From: Isoetes taiwanensis
Taxonomy: Eukaryota; Streptophyta; Lycopodiopsida; Isoetales; Isoetaceae
Reading direction: 5' to 3'
NCBI GenBank assembly: GCA_021234155.1
Contig: JAJEKV010000025.1
Location: 5,685,310-5,749,309, forward strand
DNA length: 64,000 nucleotides
A program made the position numbers and the translations under genes. Below the pieces are notes generated by a model, which was given only the letters and a program-made list of their open reading frames with translations, did not search any database and was not told where the DNA came from. Shown piece by piece: positions 34,908 to 46,382 of this stretch. Numbering within the stretch: the stretch's first letter is position 1; every line of letters starts with the position of its first letter.

Positions 34908-36474
34908 TGTGACGCTCCCCGAACATATACGACCCCCGGCCGTATACATACAGGGACTTTCCCCTCCCATGGCGACCATCCCGCCACGAGCAGGGCCCTC
35001 CATCTAACCCGGGCCGTCTACATAGAGACGCTCAGGTGAAGGACACGGAGGGGTCATTCGGCCCACGCCTTCGATGGGCGCCTACGTCGCGGAAGCATGA
35101 ATACAAGGTTAGCATACAACATAAATCACATATAAATATCCACCACGAGGGGTGGCACATCCATCCAAGTACCGACGGCAAGAACATGCATCTAAGCTAA
35201 GAAGACACCCAAAACCCAGGTTCTACCCCGGCTCAGACTCTAGTGGGGAAGCGACTGACGGCTGGGTCTCAGGGAATTGGCAGACCGAATCTTGGCATGG
35301 CGTTGGCTGGCATAGAACATCGGCTAGGGTTGTCCACTCCATCCGCCCCTCCTGTGCACACTTTGCAGAGGGGTCGATTCACGCTATGGCTTCGCTATAG
35401 CCTTCCGGAGACGCAGACTCCAGGGATCACCCTTTGAGTCTACTGCAGGTTCATGACACCTGGTCCGATGAGGCAGGTCGGGGACCAGGATCACAGTGGT
35501 GTCGTGGGTGAGCTAGAGAATACGTGCCGCATCAGCGATCCCCGCATCCGTACCCGACTTACTCACCCTAATTCTACTCAAAGTGCATGGTGCCCCATAC
35601 GGGTCACACCACTACACCCAGGGAGTGTCAGACCCATACCCGGCCCTCCACGTGATCGGCTATCAGGCCTAGCCCACTGTAGGAGTCTCAGGAGCCTTTT
35701 ATGCTCGTGCAAGACCCCACCCCCTACTTCACCACTGTGTCCCTTGTCTGGTGCTAAGCCAGACCATAGCGTCTATGACCCGGTGGGCTCTTGCGCACAG
35801 GCCGAAACTACTAGGGTGTTAAAGGAAGCACTAGGAGCATTCTAAACTCAAGCTTAGAGGCCTCTACCCCCCTATTAAAACCCTGTTTACTGAAACTACT
35901 AACTGACACATAGAGACATCGACCATCCCATAACAGAACATCATTCATAATTGAAAGTATTCCTAATTACCAGAGAAGGGTTAGTCTCACCCAAAACCAT
36001 CCAGAAAAGAATCCTAGAGAGTTATTCTACAATTTGCAAATTATATACCACTAACTGGAGTTTCGGCTGGACCCGTTGTCAAGGGGTGCTTCCATGGCTG
36101 TACCGGGGTAACAGCAACAGCGAAAGGGTGTTTGGCGATCTGGGGACGAACAGCAACGGTTTCCTGAGCGCTCAGCTGCTCCTGGCTCCTTGCTGGGTCG
36201 AAATTGAGCTGATATGAGGATGGCGCCTCCCTTTGGTGGCCTAGTTTAGCAACCCTCATGCTGGCCACCCGGGTTATGCCAAATGGCGCCTTCCCACTAT
36301 GAATTGACCTAATCACATGTCTTTAGATAATTATCCTTTATAATTTGGTTAACATAGCTAATTAAATCCATTGTGGCCAACCCCCTAGGTTATCATACCC
36401 TAGGTGGCGTACCTATACTAGGTGACGTGTCAATATATTTATACGTATACCGTATAAATACTTGGAACGTCACA
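34908..36474 (-). repeat. 3' LTR of the chromovirus
   Basis: 1,567 bp, TGTGACGCTCCCC to GGAACGTCACA. Flanked outside by CACAT and inside by the polypurine tract. It reads more cleanly than the other two LTR copies in the window. Confidence 0.92.
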
Positions 36475-37069
36475 TTCTCCCCTCCTTAGAATTAATGCTG
36501 TCCTCAGCATTGGGGTTAGTTACAGATATACTAATAAGGAAAATACATTTTAAAGGACCAGGTAATTCCTTATTTCCAAAGGTAATATATATTAAAACTT
36601 TTGAAGTTCAAAACAGTTTAAGCACTAAAGTGCATTTCAGATGATTTATCATAATCAAAAAGTTCAAGGACCAAGGTCCAATGTCAACATTAGAGCAACA
36701 GCAAAACAAGACGTATAGAGAAAATAAAACTTGAAGAGTTCGGGTCATCAGCAACCCTCTAACATTTGCAGGTCACGTACTGCTCACTGGCCTGCACATG
36801 TCAGTATGTCAGTATATATATATTTAGATTGTGGTTGAAGGGACCACCCCCTTATAGTAACGAAATAACTCTATCTACCAGGGGACCTATCATGTCTATG
36901 GTTTGCAGTTCATTGCAGCATAGGGAATGGTGAAGTTCCCATTGTAGCCGAGATGAACGCAGCCTATGATCTATATGCTCTCGTAGCAAGTCGTGGTCAG
37001 CTTATGACCATGTCCTAGAGAACACAAAGGTGATCTCATCATCGGTAACGATTTTTACTTGCGATGCAT
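36475..37069 (-). other. Chromovirus 3' untranslated region with polypurine tract
   Basis: Between the integrase stop at 37,070 and the 3' LTR. Apart from the purine tract next to the LTR, which primes plus-strand DNA synthesis, nothing is recognised. Confidence 0.75.
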
Positions 37070-38563
37070 CTACCCCTCTAGGGCGCTACTCTTGGGAATA
37101 AAGCTTCCAAGCTTACCGCCGGGTGCGGGGTTGATAGCATCGTTGATGGTGCGGCCTTGAGATTCCCGCATGAAGTCCGGATAGTGCTTGTCAAGGTCTA
37201 TCTTCATCACCCAAGTAGCATCCTCAACTGGCAAGTGCTTCCACTTAACCAAGTATTGCAACATTTGAGTCCTTCTGGTTTGTTTATAAGCTCGATCAAG
37301 GAGAGTCTCAGGCACTATTTCCAGTTGCTCCTCAGTCATTTCTAGGAGGGTTGGGGTATCCAAAACCTCCTCGGGATCAGGGGTGTGTTGTTTCAAAAGA
37401 CTCACGTGAAAGACCTTGTGGATCTTCAAGCGGGGCGGCAAATCCAAGCGATATGCCTGCTCTCCAACACGCTCAATAATTTTGAACGGTCCAGCCCATC
37501 TGGGTACCAACTTCTTGCAGTTGCCAATCTTTAGCTTGGCTTGTTTTACCTTAATCTTCATCCAAACGGATTCGCCCACCTGAAAAACGCGTGGGGTTCT
37601 GTGCTTATCGGCTATACTCTTCTGACGACTGCGTGCAGCTAATAAGTACCCACGAACTTCCTCGACCAGAGCTTGCATTTCTAATAGAAGTTGTTGAGAA
37701 ACCTCCACTTTAGAAACGGGGTTATGCCATGTGTCGGGAGTAAGGCATTGATAACCATAATTTATCATGAAGGGAGACATTCTGGAAGATTCCTGTTTCA
37801 TGCTGTTGTAGGCAAACTCGACCAGATAAATATAGTCAGCCCATTGTGATTGCTTACTCCACACATAACTTCTTAGCATATCCTCTATGATGCGATTTGT
37901 AAGCTCCGTCTGACCATCGGTTTGAGGATGGTATGCCGTACTCATAGCAAGCTTAGTCTGAATAGTAGCAAAGAAATCTTTCCAGAAAGCACTTACAAAT
38001 TTGGGATCTCTGTCTGACACAATCACTCGTGGCATCCCGTGTAATCTGAAGATCTCTTTGGCAAAAAGCAGAGCAGTATCAAAGGCTGTATCTGTGGTAC
38101 GACACGGCAAGAAATGAGCCATTTTCGACAATTTGTCGACGACTACCATTAAGGCATCATACCCCCGGAGAGTTCGTGGAAGGCCGACAATGAAATCCAT
38201 GGTTATCACCTCCCATTTGGCGTTAGGCACATCCAAAGGTTGCAGCTCGCCTGGAATTCTTAACTGCTCAGCTTTGGTTTGCTGACACACCTGACACTGC
38301 TTAATGTACCTGGCAATGGCCTTTTTCATGGAAGGCTAGAAATAGCTGGATCGGATCTTAAAGTAGGTCTTCATAAACCCGGCGTGTCCAGCTATAGGGC
38401 TATTGTGTGTCTCATGAAGAATAAGCTTCCGTACTCCTGAAGTCTGCGGCACACACAACTTATCCTTGTGATATAACAAGTTGCCCTCTTTCTTATAGGC
38501 ACGAAAAGCCTCGGCGCTCCAGATCGGTCGAAGCTTCCTTAGCCAAACTATTCCAAATGTCAC
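37070..38563 (-). pseudogene. Chromovirus integrase with C-terminal chromodomain
   Basis: Reading from 38,563: GNLLYHKDKLCVP, then ETHNSPIAGHAG with the zinc-binding histidines, then CQVCQQTKAE with the cysteines. Between them a TAG stop (38,336-38,338) stands where these proteins usually have Trp (YF-stop-PSM), a one-base change. The catalytic core is intact: ITMDFIVGLP (Asp), VIVSDRDPKF (Asp), AYHPQTDGQTE (Glu). The GPF-like region is WAGPFKIIERVG and HKVFHVSLLK. The last about 80 residues (from VPETLLDRAY) contain QYLVKWKHLPVEDATW, a chromodomain, which in this family binds modified histone H3 and steers integration. The downstream part is a 419-codon unbroken frame. Confidence 0.93.
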
Positions 38564-39203
38564 AGAACTCTGGATCCGTGGCCAAGGTCTGCTCTATCTG
38601 TTTCCCAAACTCACTAGTGAGCGTAGAAATAGCATTACAATGGGTTCGGGTCACCAAGGGATGGCGTGATAAAGCATCCGCAACCACATTGTGCTTGCCA
38701 GGCTTATACATAATCTCAAAATCATACTCCTCGAGAAATTCCATCCATCTTCTCTCGACCGGAGGTTGAGGTTGGCTGGTGGATAAATAACGGAGACTTT
38801 GATGATCCGTATCCAATTGGAATCTTCTACCAAGAAGGTAGTGTCTCCATATCCGCAGAGCACGGACAACGGCTAACAATTCCTGATCATGGGTAGGATA
38901 TCGCTGCTCTGTTTCGTTCATTTTCTTTGAGTCATAGGCAATAACTCTCCCCTCCTCGCATTAGGACCCCTCGGTGGCAATCTTGCGGCATCCGCCGCCA
39001 CCGGTTTATCCCGGTCGATCGGGCAATGTGAGAACCGGTGCTGATGTTAAGGCATCCTTAAGTCGCCGGAAACTTTCCCGAACTTTTGTCTTCCGCTGGT
39101 CCATCCAATCTTTCACCTTCTCATGCTTTGTGAGATTTGTAAGAGGAGCTGCGATCTTCGCAAAATCCTTCACAAATTTTCGATAGTAGCCTGCTAGTCC
39201 CAA
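38493..39203 (-). pseudogene. Chromovirus RNase H
   Basis: The connection region at 39,203-39,006 has [20 protein letters not shown], the usual start after RT. RNase H proper continues at 38,921-38,493 with YPTHDQELLAVVRALRIWRH, LGRRFQLDTDHQSLRYL and YKPGKHNVVADALSR. About 85 bases between the pieces (38,922-39,005) are out of frame, in a GC-rich stretch that looks corrupted. The end overlaps the integrase ORF by about 70 bases in another frame. Confidence 0.88.
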
Positions 39204-39256
39204 GAAACTCCGGACTTCGGAAACATTCGCGGGAATAGGCCATTCTCTTATGGCCT

Positions 39257-40014
39257 CTATCTTTGCCGGGTCTGTAGCAATTCCCTCCTCTTAAAAATGA
39301 TATGGCCCAAATAATCGACCTTTGGAGTGGCAAACTTGCACTTAGAGAACTTGGCATAGAGCTGATGACGCCTTAGCTTTTGTAGGGCTAATCTAAGATG
39401 CTTCTCATGCTCCTCGAGGGTCTTACTATAGATGAGAATGTCATCGAAGAAAATAACAACAAAATCATCCAGATATTGCCGAAAGACATCATTCATTAGT
39501 CGCATGAAAGTTGCTGGGGCATTAGTTAGTCCAAAAGGCATAACTGTAAATTCATAATGCCCATATCTAGTGCGAAAAGCAGATTTATGGATGTCCTCCT
39601 CTTTAATCCTTATCTGATGGTATCCGGAGCGTAGATCAATCTTTGAGAAATACTTAGCCCCTTGTAACTGATCCATTAGGTCATCTGCCCTAGGCAAAGC
39701 ATAGCGATTCTTGATGGTATGCTTGTTATGTTGCCGGTAATCAATACACATCCTCGCCGAAAGCCGCCATTTTTCTTAACGAAGAGAATAGGGGCGCCAA
39801 AAGGCGAAACACTAGGTCGGATGAAACCTAGGTTTAGTAGCTCCTGAAGTTGCTTCTTAAGTTCTGCCAATTCCCGAGGACTCATACGGTACGGGGCCTT
39901 GCTAGTAGGCTTGGTACCCGGCTCTAAAGCTATTTCACATTCCACCCTCCTCGAAGGAGGAAGCTTCAATCTCATCTGGGAAAAGGTCACCAAATTCCCG
40001 GAGAAGATGAGCAA
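39257..40014 (-). pseudogene. Chromovirus reverse transcriptase
   Basis: Two frames. The first (40,014-39,676) has [40 protein letters not shown] and ILFVKKNGG. The second (39,751-39,257) has [50 protein letters not shown] and the catalytic box [11 protein letters not shown] (Phe before the Asp pair, where Ile or Val is more usual). Then [14 protein letters not shown]. The overlap near 39,676-39,751 marks one frameshift. All RT blocks are present. Confidence 0.92.
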
Positions 40015-40035
40015 TCCCTTCTGGCAAGGTATCGA

Positions 40036-40233
40036 TTACTTGCTTCTGTTTAGCATCTGACTTCTGATGGGCATAGACTGCATGATAGGGTTGAAGGGTT
40101 CACCTTTAATAGTCACGCGGGCTCCATTAGCTGCGTTGAAGGTAACTTCCCTCTTCTCGCAGTCTATGTTGGCTTTTGCGGATGCCAAGAATTCCATACC
40201 AACAATGAGGTCATATTTACCAATGTCCATCAA
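40036..40233 (-). pseudogene. Chromovirus protease, C-terminal part
   Basis: MMDIGKYDLIVGMEFL with a following ANIDCEKREVTF block is the typical end of the gypsy aspartic protease. The active-site half should lie at 40,240-40,450 but that stretch is out of frame and I could not place the DSGA motif with confidence. Confidence 0.7.
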
Positions 40234-40455
40234 CTATGCTAGTGGGCACCCAAAGCCACCGGTGCACTGGGCAACATATTTCTATTGATCTTAAGATTGA
40301 TGCGACGACCATGAGTATCACAAGATGTGTCGACCTTTTGATACCATCGGCTAGAGTGACAAGTGCCTTGGTCGAGACCTTAATGTTTCAAGTCTGAAGA
40401 CCCGAGCTATTCTAGGGGAAGCAAAATTATGTGTACTTCCCGTGATCCATAAGAA

Positions 40456-41797
40456 TTACAAAAGGCTTAATTGCCTACTTGACCTATGGTGGAAATGACA
40501 AATAGTCGACTTTTCGGCATTGCCGGTTTCTATAGCTGCAAGAATATGAGACGCACCATGAAATATACGGGAGCCTCGCCCTCGATGTGTAAGGTTGTCT
40601 CCAGCTCGTCCCAATCGAGGTCGGCCATGGCCACCGGCAAGGCGAACATAAGGACATTGTGCATAAAGTGCCCGTGTCGCATACACTGTAATATGCCTTA
40701 TCCCGCGGAGCTGTTTCGGCCTCCTTAGGAATAGATCAGAAGAGGTTTCATTACTTCCTTGCCGACATTGCTCGCTTTTGTCACCGTGGCCGAAAAGTAA
40801 CTTTCTTTTCCTGCCGGCTATACGAGTTCTGTTGAGAAGGGCCCGGACTTGGCGAACGGGGTTTGTATGGTGTGGCTGGCCGGGCCTGCCAATAAGGAGT
40901 AGGACGCGGGTACTGATTTCTTGGTGTGTCCTCCTCGAGGCTTAATGCCTTAGCCTCGGCCTCCGCAATTGATTTTGGGTCTATGGCCTTAACCATCCGT
41001 TTAATTGATGGGGCCAACCCTTCAATATAACCCTCTACGGCTCTCTTTTCATTCATTCCTGGAACATACAGCCTCAAGCGCATAAACTCATCAGTGTAAG
41101 CCTGGACCGACATACCCTTCTGCTCCAACCTATAGAAGGTTTGAATCTGCTGGCATTTGTGCGCACGAGGCACATAATTCGACTTGAACGCCTTTGGCGA
41201 ACTTCCGGTTGCATCCGCCCTCGCCCGGATGCTTGGCCCTCGCATAGCCCTTCCACCAAACACGGCAGCCTCGTGAAGGTTGGTGGTGGCAACCTTTCCC
41301 CGTATCCTTCTCTGTCATTCCATAAGACTTCCCAAACTCCTTCATCTCATCCAACCAGGATTCGCATTTAAGCCGCCTCGGATTTCCCATCAAACGGGCC
41401 AATTTCCTATTCTTCCATATACTAGTTATAGTCAGATCAACCGCCTTACGGTGCTCTTTTCTGGCGCTTTGCATGGTCACCACGATACCGATGAACCGTA
41501 AGACATCAAGTGGTTGATCGTGAGGAAGTGGCACTATCCTTAGAGGAACTTCGGTGACGCTTTAGCATGAGGCCTCCCGGTGCGTGTATGTGGCTAGCTC
41601 CGTGGGGAGATGGTTGCAGTGTGTGGACTCGATGGTAGCGGAGGTAACTCCGGTCCATCTTCCTGGGTTTGTTGCGGCGGGTTGGCATGCAATACATAGG
41701 CCTGTAATTCGCCTAACTGCCTTTTCATTAACATCGCCTCGCTCAGAGAGTCACCACCGGGCATTGGAGGGTGTCCGCCAAGCGGGCAAGCACGCAC
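40456..41797 (-). pseudogene. Chromovirus gag, several frames
   Basis: The best start is the ATG at 41,797, followed by PPQQTQEDGPELPPLP. The capsid region has KLARLMGNPRRLKCESWLDE, KSYGMTEKD and, after a shift, QIQTFYRLEQKGMSVQAYTD, MRLRLYVPGM and EGYIEGLAPSIKRMV (41,263-40,781). A proline/serine-rich stretch follows. Near 40,650-40,690 a possible decayed zinc knuckle reads GHFMHN. At least three frame changes occur. Confidence 0.8.
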
Positions 41798-41829
41798 CGC
41801 CTAAATCGAAAGCATGAAAAAGGTATAAG

Positions 41830-42741
41830 CATATTTATAACAGATAAATTCTTACAAATTGTATCATGTCGAACAAAGGGGTAGAGAGAGAACACAAGGA
41901 AATTTATTATTATAAGAGGAAAAACTTTCCTATTACAGTTTCACACCAAAAGTTGGTACAGGATTATTATACAAAGATAACATGATACAACTGGAACTTA
42001 GAGTGAACTCACAGACAGTATAAAAAAAAACGAAACTAGAAAGATCCGCCTAGGGGTTCGCAAAAGGGGTAAGTAATTGAATAGCGGACACTCTCACGCA
42101 TGTACCATAACGAAGCTTAGAAGCGTGCCCGTGCTTGGACAATCACCGGGTTGGTATTCCCATGTTGGGCTAACAATGAGAAGATTGAAAAGCCTTCGCA
42201 AAGCATAGAAGAGTTGCCACAGGTGGTCATTGGCGACCTCGAAAGCCTCGTGCCTGCTCATACTCCAATAGTCCCAGGTATGGCACATGGTCGCCTTTCA
42301 GGTCCTCAAAAGCTCATCCCTAAGGATGTTAACTATCTCCAACCCTTTTCAAAGCATCATAGGGTTCTCCTGGTGGCGGGGGTTCCATCTCATAGCCTTC
42401 ATCCCATTCGGGATATTCGCCATATCTCTGGCCATAGTCCTGCTCTGGCGGCCTGGGATCATCCCTCCTTATCATGTCTGTAATCCTCTCCTCATATTCC
42501 CAAAGGGTCTCTTCTGCAAGAGAATTAAAATGAATATAGAGGGTTGGATAGTTTTGTTATAGACCAACTCGAATAACCAGCAAAACACATGGTAGAAGGA
42601 ATAGTTTTTAATTGTATTCATAAAGATAGTAATTTCAATCGATGAAAAGAAAGATGTATCATATTATAAAGTGGCTAAAAAAATTTGCCAACCCAAAATT
42701 CCACAATCATACGCAATACAAAAATGCGTAGTACAATTAGT
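41830..42741 (-). other. Chromovirus spacer between ORF-C and gag
   Basis: About 0.9 kb inside the element with no recognisable domain on either strand and only short frames. It could be the 3' part of the accessory region or a leader for gag. Confidence 0.45.
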
Positions 42742-44116
42742 TTAAGAGCTAGGTCCTCCCTCTTCATCCGTAGGCCTAGGAGGTGGTGGAGGCGGTCGGT
42801 GTCGCAGCAGAGTCACCCCGGGGTCTACTGTGGCAGCCGCAATAGAGGCAACCTCTGGTGGATAGGCAACGGCCAATGGGGCTGCCGTGAGGAGCTTCAT
42901 GCTCATCCAGGGCGCAATATCCTGACCTAAGGCCGTCAGGGCAAGATCTCGTCGCACGAGTACATAAGTAAACGTACGATAGGGGAGCTTCTTGTGCTCG
43001 GCCAGAGTAGAGAGAGCACGGAGGGCCCACCACGAAGCTTCAGCCTCCGGCCCTAAATCCCGGGCTATAAAAAGGACTTGGCCGTGTCGAAAGGCTGACA
43101 AAAAGAAACGGGTAAGGTGGTTGCCCGATACCTTCCCTTGCGGGGTCTCTGATGTGGCCACCTCCTTATCCAAATCCATGGAAACCTCCTCTTCCTTAAG
43201 TTCTTGCTGCTCCTCCTTCACATGAGCAGGGTTATGATATAAATCCTCTCCCTCGTCATCTGAACCCGAGGGAACCTCAACCATATTAATATTTGGGACG
43301 TGAGGTCCCATAGCCGTGAAGGCATCTGGTGAGGGCTGAGAGGCCGGCTCCTGCATCACGAAGTCCCGAAGACGTAGTAGAGTCTCAGCCGGCTCTATGG
43401 TCTCTTGGCGGAACCGAGAGCAGCCGCCGCACCTCCAGGAGGAAGCTCAATAGAAGTGAAGTCAATGAAGTCGCCCATGCAATACTCCGCAAGCTCATAA
43501 AGCACGCGGGTCTTTACGCTTATGCCTAAATCCAGCCACCATGTGATAAGTCCGCATAATATCATCCAGAGAAGATATTCTTGCCCTTGGAGATAGATAA
43601 TCGGAAGGGCATCCAGCCCCGACAAGCCTACTGCCTTGCTCCCCCGCAAGGTGGCAGCTCTTCCGCTAATCGCTCCTAACGGCGAAGTCGCCCATGCCTA
43701 TGTGTTCGCTCTTCCCCTCCTCTGAAGACTCGTGCGTTTGCCTTTCTACTGTGCAAGGTTTCATCTTCTCGACGTATTGGTCCATGAGGATAGCTAGGGC
43801 TTAAGGCGACCTCAAGGTATTGCCGCCCCGATGCCGCACAACGCGTGTGTTTGCCCCATCGGAGCTTTCCCTTCAGGACATCATATGTATGAGTGTCTCC
43901 CCCGAGCATCTCTCGGACTACCTCCCTCTCCAGATACAGCTGGGGAGGATCCCCAAGAGGAATACACAGAGGGAGCATCTCCTCCCTCAGAGAAATCCAA
44001 AAATCCGGCCAGACCGGGTGCCTCCGCATGTTGGCAAGGAGATCTAGGCGCCGGCATAGCAAAGGCCGCAAGCAGGTCGAAAGGGACTTATGGATCCCAT
44101 TGCTCTCCTCGGCCAT
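42742..44116 (-). pseudogene. Accessory ORF-C of the chromovirus, unidentified protein
   Basis: Three consecutive frames read in the sense direction of the element: 44,116-43,676 (starting MAEESNGIHKS, with HPVWPDFWISLREEMLPL and LEREVVREMLGG), 43,649-43,395 (LPIIYLQGQEYLLWMILC, VLYELAEYCMGDFIDF) and 43,359-42,742 (205 codons). The last part has an acidic stretch (VKEEQQELKEEEVSMDLDKE), an Ala/Leu-rich helical region and a polyproline end. I recognise no family. If the shifts are errors, this is one protein of roughly 450 residues. It is not gag-pol and has no place in an ordinary chromovirus. Confidence 0.55.
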
Positions 44117-44365
44117 GGTACCAGCGACATAAGGTCAAGCGCCATGGCTTTAAGGGAGGAGGAAGCAAGAAAATGGAAGAGAACAAGTTGGAGTTCCCAC
44201 TAAAAACCCTTTTTAACCCCTTTTTATTATTACGCTGATGTCAGCAAATTTCATATTTAAAATAAAATATAAAGTTCTCAATACAACTTCAACTTAAGAC
44301 AAAAAGAGTTTTTATTATTTATTCGGAAAAGAAAATATGTACAATGCGGAGGCCATCAAAATATG

Positions 44366-44741
44366 CTAAGGATGCTCCCCCCGAATCCTACGGGCGAGGG
44401 CTAAGTCCTTTGGCATAATGGTAACTCTCTTTGCGTGAATCGCGCAAAGGTTAGCGTCACCAAAAAGTGCCACCAAGTAGGCTTCAGCAGCCTCTTGGAG
44501 TGCCAAAATTGCAAAGGTCTGGAAACGGAGGTCGGTCTTGAATCGCCGCAGCGATCTCCGCACCTGCCTCTCGGAAGGGAAGCTTCCGTGATAGAAGCCG
44601 GGTGGACTTCTCGAACTTGGCGGATTTCCGAAGGCCACCTGCACCGGTCGATACCGATGGGGCTTCCTTTGTGGGGCGGGTTTTGTAGGCGCCCCTTCTG
44701 GGTGTGGCACCGCCTTTAGCGCCAACAAACGGCCGAGTCAT
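44366..44741 (-). pseudogene. Histone H3-like sequence inside the chromovirus
   Basis: Read on the minus strand, this is a histone H3 core. One frame has [13 protein letters not shown]; the next frame has [19 protein letters not shown], matching the H3 alpha-N helix; then the first frame resumes with [40 protein letters not shown] and [18 protein letters not shown] and stops at 44,366. The order and spacing are those of H3, and the [14 protein letters not shown] wording is that of canonical H3 rather than CENH3. Two frameshifts fall in the alpha-N region. The N-terminal tail is diverged: LALKA and APTKPAPQ are visible, but no clear ARTKQTARKS. It is in the same direction as gag-pol, between ORF-A and ORF-C, so it was captured by the element. 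No introns are visible. Confidence 0.88.
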
Positions 44742-44879
44742 TCACTCCGCTGCTCTCGGACCGAGTCGGTATTCTTGCCAAAAGTTCCGGCAGTCCTTAG
44801 TTTCTCCTTGTATTGATTCACGGGTCTTTCGGGCTAAACCCTTCCTCCTGCTTAATGGTTACATGTTCGCCGTGGTTGG

Positions 44880-45599
44880 CCCGACCCACTCCCCACTGCC
44901 CCCTCCGCCCCGCGGGTTCACTGGTCCCCGCCGATCCCTCTCTCTTCGTTCAAGCTTCTCCCGTTCTTCCCGGACTCTCCTCGGATCTTCTTGAACCCGA
45001 GCAAAATGTTGGGCTGCGGCGGCCGAAGAAGCTCACTTCGGTACTGGCTGCGGGTCTGAGACCCATATCGACCGTATGGTCGCCGATAATCTATGCTGAT
45101 ATCGGGGATTTCCCCCCAAATAAAACTGTGGTTATCCTCGTCCCAACGGTATGGGGGAACCTCAATTGCCCTGCCATCTATGACGGCAAAGCCATCCCCG
45201 AGATACCGGTACTCCCTTCCTCGAGCGGCCGTATCAGCCCGCTCTATTTCCCGGTGATCATCCTCCCCCGCCAAGCCTCGACACGGCCGGCCTCCGGCCC
45301 CGATGTCTTCCTCCTCAGTATGCCCTTCCCGCTCGGGAGGATAGAATTTAATGAGCATCATGACCATGTCATGTTGCTCGACAATGGTATAGGAGAGCTG
45401 GCGGAGGTTCAGCCGGATCAGAAATGGCTCTGAGAAGTGATAGATAGGATAGGGGATCCTATCGTTATTCTCAAACCGGTTCACCAACTCATCTAAAAGG
45501 ATGTCGATGAAGGCCGACCAGAGCCATGTACCCAAGCATCATGGCATAAATCTCCACGATACCGAGGGTAGAAGGGTCCGGGCTCTTGGTATTGGCCAT
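44880..45599 (-). pseudogene. Accessory ORF-A of the chromovirus, unidentified protein
   Basis: The first ATG after the 5' LTR in the sense direction is at 45,599 (MANTKSPDPSTLGIVEIYAM). After one shift near 45,530 the frame is open from 45,535 to 44,918 with SAFIDILLDELVNRFENNDR, FLIRLNLRQLSYTIVEQHD, MVMMLIKFYPPE, then a charged region and RYLGDGFAVIDGRAIEVPPY. The end, in a neighbouring frame, could be a charged coiled coil and a Gly-rich tail. It is not gag by motif and I recognise no family. The left-copy counterpart is at 316-729. Confidence 0.55.
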
Positions 45600-46382
45600 A
45601 GCGGTAGCACTAAGGTTCACGGTTGAGCGGTGAGGGCCGGGTGGCGAAAAAAGCGGGTAAGGGAGGCGCTTAGGGTTCCCTAGACACAAGGGCTTAATGG
45701 CAACGCCAAGTCCTGCATGGGCGATGTATGGCGCTCGGGGCGGTCGGGTGCCAAGGCAAGGCAAACAAATAACAAGAAGAAATATTAAACGGCCAGATAA
45801 CTTTTGAAATTTTAAAAATTTCCTATTAACTTTTAAATTTTTATTATTATAAAATAATTATACGGCGGAGATACGCGAGGCATACGGTCGGGTGTCGGCT
45901 GCATTATACGTGTTCCCGCCCGACTAGGGTCGCCGAAAAGCAAGCGGCGCTACCGAAGTTGACTGGCGGCCCGTTGACTCCTCGGGCCGACCGGTCGGGC
46001 GCCGATCGCATTTTCGGCTCTTCTACCGCGGATCGCAAGACGACAAAAGCAAGCTACCGAAGTTGGTTTTCGGCCCGCCCTTGACCATTTTTCGCCTGGA
46101 GACGACTGTTCTAGGGTAATTTGAGTATGTCCGATCCAATGGACGCAACTTCTCTGTCATTTGAGCTACCCACTGACATTTATAGTTCTTCCAATTCTTG
46201 GGCCCTCCAGTCGCCCTATCCTTCTTAAGGTTACAATTTCCTAGTTTAACCTAACACCGAACCAAGCATCAAAGAGGACTAACAACACATTAACTTAGCC
46301 TCCTCCTAACTACCGTGCTACGAGTTAGTGTTTGGCCAGTGCTATGATTTCGAGCAACCGAAATCACGGCTCGATACCATCG
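45600..46382 (-). other. Chromovirus 5' leader with primer-binding site
   Basis: Non-coding stretch between ORF-A and the 5' LTR. The plus strand ctcgatacca (46,370-46,379) is the reverse complement of the initiator-tRNA-Met primer site with one A missing. The remainder matches 730-1,517 and has no recognisable gene. Confidence 0.75.

Noticed and set aside
44366..44741. Centromeric histone CENH3
   Set aside because: The C-terminal wording ([21 protein letters not shown]) is that of canonical H3, and there is no extended loop 1 or CENH3-type tail.
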